Part shown: positions 1 to 9,250 of the stretch, one piece after another
Layout of the letters: every line of letters begins with the position of its first letter
Position numbering within the stretch: the stretch's first letter is position 1
Source: Paragorgia papillata
Lineage: Eukaryota; Cnidaria; Anthozoa; Scleralcyonacea; Coralliidae
Direction of reading: 5' to 3'
Assembly: GCA_035771165.1 (NCBI GenBank)
Contig: JAWNZC010000265.1
Span: 778,501 to 842,500, forward strand
DNA: 64,000 nucleotides
Notes under the pieces: model-generated
Databases searched by the model: none
Told to the model about the DNA's origin: nothing
What the model saw: the letters and a program-made list of their open reading frames with translations, nothing else
Program-made: the position numbers and the translations under genes

Positions 1-659
1 AGATTGATAATCGCGCAATACGAACAAGATATTGCTGAAGAAAAGTACAATAAATTTTCTATATAGCAACATTTCAATTCTGACGTCGGGGTTTCTTCTT
101 GAGAAAGACAGTATTAGTCTGCTAGAGACACAGAAAGAAGTTTTTCACGATGCGCTCGTTTGTATCTTTATGTGGTATGAATGTGGCTTTTATTGAGTTA
201 GTTATGCTATTTATTTTGTAACATGCATCTATATAATTCTAATAGCATTTTCTTTAAGTTTTAAAATACTAAATGAATTGCTAGTTTATACATGTATTTT
301 ATATATACAAGTACAATACATCAAATTCAACCTTCGTTGTCGTTTGCTTTATCGTACTGTACGTACATGATATATTTTATAATCTTAAATAAAAGTAAAG
401 TGGAACTATGATTACCATTGGTATGGTATGAGAACAGGGAACAAGAAATATTCGCTTATTTTCCGACGGTTCACTTCCTTGGACTGCTCTGCCTCCAAAG
501 TTTTGTTAATCTTTCAAATAGTAGGCACATTACCAAGCAAGGTTGCTCTAAAAATCTTCATGGAAAATTGATTGGAACGAACTATGAAATTGCACATGTC
601 GGCGTGTTCCGAACAAACCTAACCCAGTTTGTTCGCATGATTTGTCAATTGGGCTTACC
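1..659. other. AT-rich stretch, no gene recognised
   Basis: No coding region, splice-framed exon or named repeat could be supported here. Open frames such as the one at 418-696 lack any recognisable motif, and the last of them runs into the foldback element that starts near 660. Confidence 0.5.
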
Positions 660-1160
660 GCCATTTGCAGTTGAGCTTGCAGCTTGCATTAATTAAGACG
701 TTGTTTCATCGTTTGAAACTCTGCGTTCATTGGACCGCAACGCATTGTTTCCAAGGGCACAACGTGACGTTGCTACGGAGCTTTGACAGGGTTTCAATTA
801 GTGATTAATTTGTTATTCTTGCAATGTGGCGAGTAGATATTATAAAAAAAAATGTCTAGTAAACGATTTAGCAAGGCCGGACGGACATATAATGTTGGGA
901 AAGCTCTATCAGATGACTTAAGCAGAAGCATTATTGATAAGATATTGGAAAACGGTGGAGAAAGAGCAACGGCGACGGTTTTGTAATATCTACTCGCCAC
1001 GAATAACACATTAATCACTAATTGAACCCTGTCAAAGCTCCGTAGCAACGTCACATTGGGCCCTTGGAAACAATGCGTTGCCGTCCAATGAACGCAGAGT
1101 TTCAAACGATGAAACAACATCTTAATTAATGCAAGCTGCAAGCTCAACTGCAAATGGCAG
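660..1160. mobile_element. Foldback (MITE-like) element with ~180-bp inverted arms
   Basis: The sequence at about 660-843 reappears as its reverse complement at about 981-1160. Long runs match almost exactly, for example TTAATCACTAATTGAA near the inner end of the right arm and CTGCAAATGGC at its outer end. About 135 bp lies between the arms and contains a short ORF. The structure is that of a foldback or MITE transposon. I did not find a convincing target-site duplication, so the superfamily is open. Confidence 0.8.
852..986 (+). CDS. 44-codon ORF with paired-type helix-turn-helix flavour, in the loop of a foldback element
   Basis: An ATG-to-TAA frame fills the spacer between the two arms. 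Its middle reads GRTYNVGKALSDDLSRSIID followed by KILENGG. This resembles the start of a paired-box or Tc1/mariner-type helix-turn-helix (GRPL.ddlR..Iv.l...G), which binds transposon termini. The frame ends at the right arm, so only the first helices could be made. It may be a transposase N-terminus trapped between duplicated ends, a first exon whose donor is lost, or chance. Function is not established; the resemblance is by eye. Confidence 0.3.
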   Translation: MSSKRFSKAGRTYNVGKALSDDLSRSIIDKILENGGERATATVL

Positions 1161-1999
1161 TATATGCTGCGCAATCCCTGCAGAATAATTTCATTCATTA
1201 CTACAATCCTGTATAACTGTGCATGCGTCGATGGAATATTCTACTGTTTATTCACTGACAACCTCTTGTATTCTACAGTAATTCTACAGCATTGAGATGT
1301 TGTTGTTAAGACTATGACGTCAAAGGCCTCGAGTTACACTTTGGAATTTTAATTCTTAATTTAAGATTTCTACTCGCAATAACAGCGCCTCTTTTTTGAA
1401 TTTCGAGTTAAAACTTCGTGCAGTAGGTTGTAGGTGGGTATATATACTTCACAAATGATGAAATAAAAATTAGAAGCGAAAATTTCGTCTCAGTGACACT
1501 TTAAAACGCTGTCCGAGTGTTGACAACGTGTTTTTTTTCATCGCTTGTTGGTTTTATATGGCTGTTCGCCGCCTGTTCACTTGGAAATTGGTCGCTTTGA
1601 AAACACTATATAAACATAAATACTGAAAGTGCATTGTTCGAGTATCAGGACAAAAATGCTTGTGGTAAGCCATCTGTGAGTTTTTACAAAGACACGACAC
1701 GACGAGAGTTAGCATGTGGAAGAGATAGATTTGTCTGAGTTTGGAGCATTTTATTTCGTTGTTTTTTCAACGTTGTTTTGTCGGGTCTGGGGATATGGAA
1801 AACAGATGAAGTTTTCTTAAACGGTTTACGTCCTGTGGTGGTATGTCATCTATATTTAACAATTATTCACCGAAGTGGAGGTGAATATCCACACTATTCA
1901 CGGACACGGAGGTGAATAAATTCATACGAAATTATTAAAACTATACACCGACGTGCACAATATTGCTCCGTAAAAAATCAAATCGTTGTCAGTAAAGCA
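1161..1999. other. Gene-free leader, probably containing the LINE 5' untranslated region
   Basis: No ORF of interest. A short direct repeat built on GGAGGTGAATA occurs at about 1878-1918. The last ~400 bp lead into the ATG of the retrotransposon ORF1 and may be its 5' UTR and internal promoter. No sharp 5' boundary could be set. Confidence 0.4.
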
Positions 2000-2815
2000 A
2001 TGAATATAGATATAGACAACCCAATGAATAACCTATTTGAAATTAAAAAGAACAAATTGACGTGGAAAGGCGATATCACCGGCCTTAAATCTTTCGTGGC
2101 GAAGAAATTAAATGAACACGATGGCACATGGAGATCACCCGGAGGTGGCTGTTGGTCCTTCGCCAATGATTCAATAACCATAACGTGGTATACAACCAGC
2201 AAATCAATTCAATTTCAAGGATCTAAAGGTGAAGCGATAACTGAAATGATCACCAAGGCATGTGAACAGGTTAAAGAAGATTCTTCGCCGCCATTAGAGC
2301 AAGCCGACAAGCCCTCGAACAACACCTGCATTACGACGACGCCTGACGAGCACAGCATCACAAGCATCGCTATTGATAATAGTGTAAAAGAATGCACTGC
2401 TTGTAGAACGCTGTCGGTTGACGTTGCTGAAATAAAACTGGATTTAGCATTGTTGTGGATGAAAGTGAACTCAAATCAAACTGCCGCTAATCAATGCGAG
2501 TGCGAAAACCTAAGAAAGGAGAATGTCGCATTGAAAGAAGAGTTATTTCTGTTTAAAAGTAATTTGCCTGTGAATACGTCTTCTTCTAATATGAAGGATA
2601 TAGAAGATGACCATATTTTGAACGAAGAAAAGATTCAGATTCATAACCAAATCAATGATTATCGTTCAAAAAGCAAAGAAAAATTCTACAAGCAACAAAA
2701 GGAAGAACCTAGCCAACATATTAACAATGCAAATAAGCAAAATTCATCAAAAAATGCCGTTCAAGTAAACAATTTAAAGAAAGAACTGAATCAAAGAAAG
2801 AGTGCAATTCACTGA
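2000..2815 (+). pseudogene. LINE ORF1, N-terminal part (nucleic-acid-binding / coiled-coil region)
   Basis: A 271-codon frame begins with an ATG shortly after a stop-rich leader. The first ~80 residues include TWKGDITGLKSFVAKKL and WRSPGGGCWSF, a block I associate with ORF1 of cnidarian LINEs. Residues ~130-270 are hydrophilic with a heptad-like stretch (residues ~140-185) containing a CxC and ending in lysine/asparagine-rich sequence, suited to chaperone or RNA-binding work. The stop at 2813-2815 is probably caused by a frameshift, because the frame starting with AGG at 2815 continues open without a break into the esterase domain. Confidence 0.75.
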
Positions 2816-3639
2816 GGACAGCAATTAAGATATTAAGGGAGGAATTTGCCCAGATCAACGCTGCAAATCAGAACAGTGAGTACATTGAAGTCAAATCGAA
2901 ATCTTCTAAATCAAAAAATAAATCCCGACATGACAATTTACGAAATGTTGGGAAAACGGACAGTCCTTTTGTAACTACTAATAAATTTAATCATCTCAGA
3001 GATGAATTCCCCCAACAAGAACATCACCAAGATAAATCAACAATTAACGTGGACTCCGAGCCTTTAGACGTGGAAATCGTTAAATCTCAAACGACCCAAC
3101 AACTGCCGTCGTCAAAGGCAAATGGTCCGCCGATTGGTACAGAAAATACAGTTGTGGTGATAGGCGATTCAATGGTTAAAGGTCTACGATCAGATCTGAT
3201 GAGTAAATCTGCCAAAACTCATGTCCTTGTGAAATCTTTCCCTGGAGCGGTGGTGGAAGATATGCATCATTACGCAGTACCATCTTTAAAGAATAAAGCC
3301 AAACAGATTATTATTCATGTCGGCACGAATGATGTGCTTAAAAAAGAGCCAGAGAAGGTCAGTGACGAAATTAATAATATCTTGTCATGCCGACTTAAAG
3401 AAATCTCGCCAGAAGCCAACATTGCAATTTCGTCATTTATTAAAAGAAAGGACGATAAAGAAGGTATGGTTGATATTGTAAATAGTATGATAGAAAAGCT
3501 ATGTAAAGACTCAAAATTAGATTTCATTCGCAACGATAATATTAAGGATACTGCCTTAAACGGCTCTGGACTTCATTTGAACAAAACAGGAAATTCAATT
3601 TTAGCTAGAAATATAACTTCTTACATTAAGGGTATTTAA
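2815..3639 (+). pseudogene. LINE ORF1, C-terminal part with SGNH/GDSL esterase domain
   Basis: The open frame from 2815 runs through a charged linker into an SGNH-hydrolase-like fold. The nucleophile block is VVVIGDSMVKGL, followed by a glycine block around KSFPGAVVEDM, the asparagine block IIIHVGTNDVLK, and a C-terminal histidine block GLHLNKTGNSILARN. These four blocks carry the Ser, Gly, Asn and Asp/His positions of the family. Esterase domains of this kind are known in ORF1 of CR1-type LINEs, where they may help lipid or membrane association. The domain looks intact, but it is separated from its N-terminal half by the frameshift near 2800-2815. Confidence 0.85.
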
Positions 3640-3780
3640 TAGTGAAAGCATTACAGATCATGGCAATTTTTGCCCTGCTTCGACCATCCCCCAAACAATC
3701 AGTTTTAGGAAAATCAGTGACACAAATTGTATCGCTGATGACCCTCCCTATAAAACTTTAGTAAGTTTAAAGGTTTTAAA

Positions 3781-4200
3781 CTCGTTCATTTAAACATCGC
3801 TTCTATTCCTAAACACCTAGATGAACTAAAGGCCTTTATGAAAGATAAGCCTGTGGACATATTAAGTGTTAACGAAACTAGACTAGATAACACTATAGAT
3901 AATGATAATATATGTATCCCGGGTTACGTGGCTTTTAGAAAGGATAGATCTAGAAACGGAGGGGGTGTGGCGCTTTATACACGAGAAGTTTTTAATGTAA
4001 TTGAAAGACCGCAAATGTTCCCTCCGAACTTGAAGCTGTGTGTATAGAAATCAATAAACCTAAAACAAAGCCCATGATAATTACAACGATTTATCGACCT
4101 CCTAGCTCTAAAATAGACTACATGGATAAATTAGAACATTATTTGAGTGTGCTCGATAATGAGAACAAATAATTAATTGTCACGGGTGATTTAAACTGTG
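3781..4200 (+). pseudogene. LINE ORF2, N-terminal half of the AP-type endonuclease (broken)
   Basis: Translation from 3781 gives LVHLNIASIPKHLDEL, then VDILSVNETRLD and RNGGGVALYTRE. These are the catalytic Asn, Glu and GG blocks of the APE-like nuclease that nicks target DNA. The frame stops at 4045-4047. Continuing one frame over gives IYRPPSS, then an in-frame stop at about 4168-4170 before VTGDLNCD. At least one frameshift and one nonsense codon are therefore present. Upstream, 3640-3780 is a short inter-ORF spacer with a further broken frame. Confidence 0.8.
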
Positions 4201-4202
4201 AC

Positions 4203-5201
4203 TTGTCATTGGAAGTTCTTCAAGTACATTCGAATAAATTAAATAATATCCTAAGTCTTTTGCAGCTAGAACAAATAATAACTGAACCTACTCGTATAAC
4301 TGTTGATCATGAATCCCTAATTGATATCATAGCCACAAATAGACCAGAAAAAGTATTACGATCCGGTGTAATACATCTCGGGATAAGTGATCACAGTCTT
4401 GTTTATGGTTGCTTTAAAATATCAATTCCCAAACAAAATCCAAAGTTTGTCGAAAGCAGAAGCTTTAAACATTATAATAAAGAGCTTTTTAATATGGATC
4501 TTCTTACTGCGTTAAACGGACAAGACTGGCAATTTGATGACCCTAATCGGCCATGGGAAATGTTTAAGGGAATTTTCATTATAATTTCAGAAATGCATGC
4601 TCCTATTAGAACTCGAAAAGGAAGGAGCGAATATACACCGTGGATGACTCCTAGTTTACTTCAAGAAATGAACCATCGTGATTATTTAAAAAAGAAGATG
4701 GTGCTGACGAAACAAAATACATTTCAAGTAGCCTACAAGACTCAAAGAAATCGAGTCAATCGTTTAATCAAAACCTCCAAAAGAGCATTTTGTTTACAAA
4801 GTATTGACTCAAATAAACATAACCCGAAAGAAATGTGGAAGAATATTAACTTAATTATTGGTCGTAAGGGACGTTGCTCCAAAACTACTGTTATTCCATC
4901 TATTAAAGTTACAAATAATACTTTAACAAAGGAGGAAGATATTGCTAAATCTTTAAACACTTACTTCACAGAAGTTGGTGAAAACCTCGCGCAAAATTTA
5001 GAAGAGTCTAATAAACATTTTACAGAATATATAACTCCAGTCATGAGTAAATTTGAATTTTTAACTGTAACAAATGTCCTTGTCTTACACGCCATAAGCA
5101 ATATGAAATCCAGCAAAGCTGCTGGTTTAGATAAGATTTCAACAAAGTTACTGAAAGAATCTTCAAAAGTCAAGCTGATTTCATTTTCTGGTTGTACATG
5201 A
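4203..5201 (+). pseudogene. LINE ORF2, endonuclease C-terminus through the first RT motif (truncated)
   Basis: The frame begins inside the GDLN block and keeps the rest of the endonuclease: ITVDHESLIDIIATN, and the catalytic ISDHSLVYG. A ~200-residue basic linker follows (WMTPSLLQEM, then a lysine/arginine-rich segment). It ends with KSSKAAGLDKISTKLLKE, the first conserved block of the reverse transcriptase. After residue ~325 the sequence departs from the family and stops, so the palm and YADD site are missing. This copy cannot retrotranspose by itself. Confidence 0.85.
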
Positions 5202-5440
5202 ACACATTGTTGGCAGATGTTTGCCGTTAAGAATGTCAATAAGCACCTCATTTTGTCTTTGAGACCACGCGTGTGTCGCTGTTTATCAGTCGACTGTTAT
5301 TCTAGAATGCCAGGGGCGGATCCAGGAATTTTCATACGTTAGTCAAAATTTTAGTTGTCAACACTCAGGGGGGGATTTTTTTTGGGGTTGTATGATTCAT
5401 CATAATAACGCCCCCCCCCCCAAAAAAAAAAAAGAAGCGG

Positions 5441-5470
5441 CTGTTTCGCCCCATATCAGGGCTCATCAGC
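5441..5470 (-). ncRNA. Hammerhead-ribozyme-like core (type I, Penelope-associated)
   Basis: Read on the minus strand the segment gives CTGATGA, then GCCC-TGATATG-GGGC as a 4-bp stem II with a 7-nt loop, then GAAAC. This matches the conserved hammerhead core C-U-G-A-N-G-A / stem II / G-A-A-A. Such ribozymes are known in the terminal repeats of Penelope-like elements. I could not find a good stem III partner downstream or a stem I, so self-cleavage is unproven. It may be a solitary remnant. Confidence 0.4.
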
Positions 5471-5599
5471 ATGTCTAGGAACACATAGCTAATACCATAA
5501 TATATGACAAACTCGTGATTCTGATCTATAAGAACAGACCAGGTATTCAGTATAAATTAAAAATTAACTGGCTTAAAGCAGGAGTTTACAATTTATTTC

Positions 5600-5735
5600 A
5601 CATGATCGTATTACACCACACCATGCTGTCCGCTCAATTGATAGCCTAACATTAGCAACAAAATAGACTATAAAATACAATGCCACATATTTAGTTCGGT
5701 GAATAAATATATAGAATAATAGATAATATATATTT
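5600..5735 (+). repeat. Direct repeat, left copy, flanking a foldback element
   Basis: This ~135-bp stretch (ATGCTGTC, GATAGCCTAAC, GGTGAATAAATATATAGAAT) recurs in the same orientation at about 7031-7170, on the other side of the foldback element at 5801-7015. It is far longer than a target-site duplication, so a local tandem duplication or recombination between repeats is likely. Confidence 0.7.
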
Positions 5736-5800
5736 ATGACACTAGTCAATGACTCAATATGCCCATCAGTTAAAGCATTTTCTCCTGCAAAGCCAAAGGC

Positions 5801-7015
5801 AATAGGGGAGTTCAAGGTTTATTTCGCCATATTGCAGGGGGTGCAAAACCAATGGGGCGAGCGCGCGGCCATGCCTATTTATCCTTGTTAAAGTCATGGC
5901 GAAACTTGCGAAGCAAGAAGGATATCGCTTCGGTTTTTGTCGAATTCGTCTTTAATCGTCGTTTGGATCGCTTTTCTGTGGGCTAGTATGTTCGTTCTTT
6001 GATTTTAGACCATTATCGCTGATAACCAACGCGTAGAAACGCTATAATACGAAAGTTTCCTCAACTGAGGGGTGGCTGCGCTGTTATGACGGGCACGACT
6101 GAGTGACGATTTCAGCAACGCAATGTAAAACTTTAGCTCCAACTCTCTTGTAAATCACTCGAACTTCAAGCGTATAGTAACGTAAGTAACCAGAGGTTCA
6201 TCTTCTTCATCTGAAGTCTGAAATATCCTCTTTCTCGATATCAAACGAAGTGTATTATGTATATCTCCTCGCAGGAAAGGGAACGTTTCGGGTTACGCGT
6301 GTTTACTTCTAATATGTACACGTTATTAACTGGCATATACAGCGCAAAATATAGTTTATAAATGCAGTTTAAGTCTAGATCTAACTATTAAGTATAAAGA
6401 TAAAATCGTACATATTGCTTGTATTTTTGTCGAGTTAAACGTGTAATTATTTTGAAGAACGAAGCAATTTTATTTGGGAAATTTGACACCATTGACATTG
6501 AAGGCTGATAAACAAGCGGAAAATACGGATATTCTAGACAAATGTTTGCTTACGCCAAGTTTCTGCCGAAATCTGGTGATTTGGCCGCTTATTAAGAACC
6601 AAAATTTTAAGATAATACCTCTTCACCCAACATTCAGGACTGCGTTTGTTGTTATCGCAGTATCCCACTATACAGCGAGGCGTTTTGTCTCTGCTAAAAT
6701 CGACAAACAGCCGCGTCCCGTGTCTGCCACAATGGCGCAGCGACCCCTCAGTTGAAGAAACTTTCGTATTATAGCGTTCCTACGCGTTGGTTATCAGCGA
6801 TAATGGTCTAAAATCAAAGAACGAACATACCAGCTCACAGGAAAGTGATCCAAACAACGATTAAAGACGAATTCGACAAAAACCGAAGCGATATCCTTCT
6901 TGCTTCGCAAGTTTCGCCATGATTTTAACAAGGATAAATAGGCATGGCCGCGCGCCCGCCCCAATGGTTTTGCACCCCCTGCAATATGGCGAAATAAACC
7001 TTGAACTCCCCTATT
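5801..7015. mobile_element. Foldback transposon with ~300-bp inverted arms
   Basis: The element opens with AATAGGGGAGTTCAAGG and closes with its reverse complement. Arms of roughly 300 bp (5801-6100 and 6725-7015) match with few differences and include a GC-rich subterminal block and the string GCGATATCCTTCTTGCTTCG. The 620-bp centre is AT-rich and holds no recognisable protein; an open frame at 6474-6755 runs into the right arm and is not supported as a gene. No clear target duplication was identified. Confidence 0.8.
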
Positions 7016-7030
7016 TTGGCAGCCTGGCAG

Positions 7031-7170
7031 GTTATGATCGTATATTACACCAGACCATGCTGTCGGTCTATCGATAGCCTAACAAAATAGACTAAATACA
7101 AATATACAATGCCACTTATTTTGTTCGGTCACTTCGGTGAATAAATATATAGAATAATCGATACCTAAGT
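7031..7170 (+). repeat. Direct repeat, right copy
   Basis: Partner of the repeat at 5600-5735, with several small indels (an extra TCACTTCGG before GTGAATAAATATATAG). The divergence indicates that the duplication is not recent. Confidence 0.7.
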
Positions 7171-7394
7171 CGAAATCTTTAGCTGATATTAATTGATATA
7201 ATGCTGCTTTTATAATGCATTTATATGATTTAGATATTAATAACCTTTTGACCGCAAAAATATGCTAATTTGGGTAAATTCCATCGAGATTATCATATAC
7301 AAGCCTAAACATTAAAATCGGCGCACAGCTTGTTCTGTTAATAGACATTCTAAAACAAGACAAAATATGTTTAATTTACCTTATAGCAGTACAG

Positions 7395-9060
7395 GACTTA
7401 TTTTTATTTTATTTTTTATTTTATTAGCTTCGCCATAGACTTGACTATAAATACATGTATGGTATCACAAAATAAACACAAATTTAAACCTATGGCAGGA
7501 TCACCGCAACAGCGTGAAGGCCAATTACTGCGGGCCCAAAAATATAAAAGTTAAAGTCAAAAATTCTAATAAAACTTACACAATGTACAACATACACGCA
7601 ATATAGAAATAAATACTAAAAACAGCAAGTAATGCTGCGGGTAAGACTACGAGAATTATTACAATTTGGACATATAGTTTTGAAAGAACGTGGATCGTCA
7701 GGGTTATAGGTATTCACAAGAGCAGTAAAGTAGTAGCTGAGCATCAGAGATCTAAATGTTGCCAGTTCTAGTGCATTGAAATTAATATTGGTAAGTTCGT
7801 TAACGAGCGTGTTCCATATTCTTGTAGTTCTGTTGAAGTATGATCTCTGGAAAGTGGTAGTTCTGCATTTACGAATGATGAAGTGGACAGAGTTAGAGTT
7901 AGAATTTGATCGAGTAGGTTTTGAACAGCGGATCACAGAGGGGATTACAGTAGGATTCAGATTTATTAAGCCTTTGGTTGCTTTGAAAAAAAAAACCATG
8001 TCTAAGTATTCATGCCAATAACATAATGGTAGAAGATCAAGGTTAATAAGTCGTTCTTTATAGGATTGGTCACAAGAAAAAGGTAAGTTCAGTATATATT
8101 TCGATGCGCGTCTCTGTATTCTTTCAATTTGCCTTATAAGGTCTTTGGACTGGGGAGCCCAGACTTGAGTAGCGTATCCCAGATGAGGGCGCACCAACGC
8201 AAGGTAAATGGTCCGTCTCACTTGGGTGCCGCGGATATGCCTTGTATTCCTTCTTATATAGCCCAGCGTTCGGTTGGCTTTAGAACATTGTTCCGAAACT
8301 TGCTTGGACCAAGACAAGTTGCTTGTGATCCAAACCCCAAGATCTTTTTCCTCTCTGGTCTCAACCAATGGAGTGCCATTCAGTATATAATCTGTTACGA
8401 CAGGTTTTAGTTTCCGTGTTATCCGCAGAGTTTTACATTTGGTCTCGTTGAATAAAAGCCCGGCTGAAGATGACCAAGAGTCGAGGTTGTTCAAGTCGTT
8501 CTGTAGACACGAGGCATCATCAGAAGATGTTACCATCTTGTATATCTTCGTGTCGTCCGCAAAGGCAGCTACTTGACTGGAGATAACAGCATCAGGTAAG
8601 CTATTGGCATACAATAAAAACAACATCGGACCTAGGATTGAGCCCTGAGGCACACCAGAGGCGACTGGAAGAATGTTTGAAGTGGCGCCAAGAACAGTGA
8701 CTCTCTGTCGGCGGTTATGCAAGTAGGACTGGAACCATTGTAAAATATTTCCACCAAAACCGTATTGACGAAGTTTTTCGATCAGCCTCTGATGGCTTAC
8801 TTTGTCAAACGCTTTTGACATGTCAAGAAGGATGACGTCGGTTTGACCTCCGCTGTCAAGCTGGGAACCGATGTAGTCAAAGACCTCGATTAATTGCGTA
8901 ACACAGGATTTATTAGCGACGAAGCCGTGCTGACATGCAGCAATCAGACTGTATACACGTGCTTTAATCGCATTGAAGACACAACGTTCCAATATTTTAG
9001 ATACGATAGGTAGTAGTGATATGGGCCTATAGTTTTCCGTTTTGATCTCGAACACACTTC
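7395..9060 (-). mobile_element. 5'-truncated LINE (Jockey/CR1-like clade) with RT and A-rich tail
   Basis: On the minus strand the insertion starts abruptly just before the NYRPISLLPI motif, carries RT to the natural stop, a ~190-bp 3' UTR, and ends in an AATAAA-type tail (7400-7430 on the plus strand is TTTTA-rich). Missing endonuclease with preserved 3' end is the classic outcome of incomplete reverse transcription. The same 3' UTR and C-terminus recur at 45771-46397, so this is a multi-copy family. Confidence 0.85.
7616..9055 (-). CDS. LINE reverse transcriptase, intact frame (479 codons, endonuclease missing)
   Basis: The protein copies element RNA into DNA at the nicked target. Visible RT blocks in order: ENYRPISLLPI (residues 7-17), LLDMSKAFDKVSH (76-88), GVPQGSILGPMLFLLYAN (134-151), and the catalytic AFADDTKIY with Asp-Asp at 167-168. 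Thumb-type sequence includes EKDLGVWI, and the C-terminus ends with CPNCNN and a CC pair, a small Cys motif common in this clade. No stop or frameshift interrupts 1.44 kb, so the insertion is probably fairly young. The nominal ATG lies at the truncation point and is not a native start. Confidence 0.9.
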   Translation of the reverse strand: MFEIKTENYRPISLLPIVSKILERCVFNAIKARVYSLIAACQHGFVANKSCVTQLIEVFDYIGSQLDSGGQTDVILLDMSKAFDKVSHQRLIEKLRQYGFGGNILQWFQSYLHNRRQRVTVLGATSNILPVASGVPQGSILGPMLFLLYANSLPDAVISSQVAAFADDTKIYKMVTSSDDASCLQNDLNNLDSWSSSAGLLFNETKCKTLRITRKLKPVVTDYILNGTPLVETREEKDLGVWITSNLSWSKQVSEQCSKANRTLGYIRRNTRHIRGTQVRRTIYLALVRPHLGYATQVWAPQSKDLIRQIERIQRRASKYILNLPFSCDQSYKERLINLDLLPLCYWHEYLDMVFFFKATKGLINLNPTVIPSVIRCSKPTRSNSNSNSVHFIIRKCRTTTFQRSYFNRTTRIWNTLVNELTNINFNALELATFRSLMLSYYFTALVNTYNPDDPRSFKTICPNCNNSRSLTRSITCCF

Positions 9061-9064
9061 GGGA

Positions 9065-9250
9065 TTAAACTCTCGGCACCAAAATTTCTACTGAGGCAGA
9101 AGTTCGTGTTGTTTTACTCAAAAGCTCTTCAACAGAACTCTTCGGCGAAGCGTCGATTCGCTTCATCAGATCAGCATAAATTTCTTGTAGACATCGTTTA
9201 TCGTTCCCCGCAAACGCAGACTGAACAGTATCGTAAATACTACAAGACAT
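9065..9250 (-). CDS. Small unrecognised ORF just upstream of the truncated LINE
   Basis: A 61-codon ATG frame (MSCSIYDTVQSAFAGNDK at its start, mixed helix-forming residues, ending VEILVPRV) reads on the same strand into the LINE junction. It has ordinary composition and no repeats, and could be a first coding exon of the host element or of a captured gene. No family was recognised. Confidence 0.25.
   Translation of the reverse strand: MSCSIYDTVQSAFAGNDKRCLQEIYADLMKRIDASPKSSVEELLSKTTRTSASVEILVPRV

Larger units (their letters stand above)
2000..5201 (+). mobile_element. CR1/L2-group non-LTR retrotransposon, 3'-truncated
   Basis: ORF1 (coiled-coil region plus SGNH esterase) is followed by ORF2 (apurinic-type endonuclease and the first reverse-transcriptase motif). 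This order is characteristic of CR1/L2-like LINEs. The copy is damaged: one frameshift in ORF1, at least two lesions in the endonuclease, and loss of everything after the N-terminal RT block near 5165. Losing the 3' rather than the 5' end is the reverse of usual LINE truncation, so a later deletion or replacement is likelier than abortive reverse transcription. Confidence 0.85.

Noticed and set aside
794..1198. 134-codon minus-strand ORF
   Set aside because: Reads through both arms of the foldback element; it is explained by the palindrome.
7776..8410. Plus-strand frames of 81 and 93 codons
   Set aside because: Antisense shadows of the LINE reverse transcriptase.
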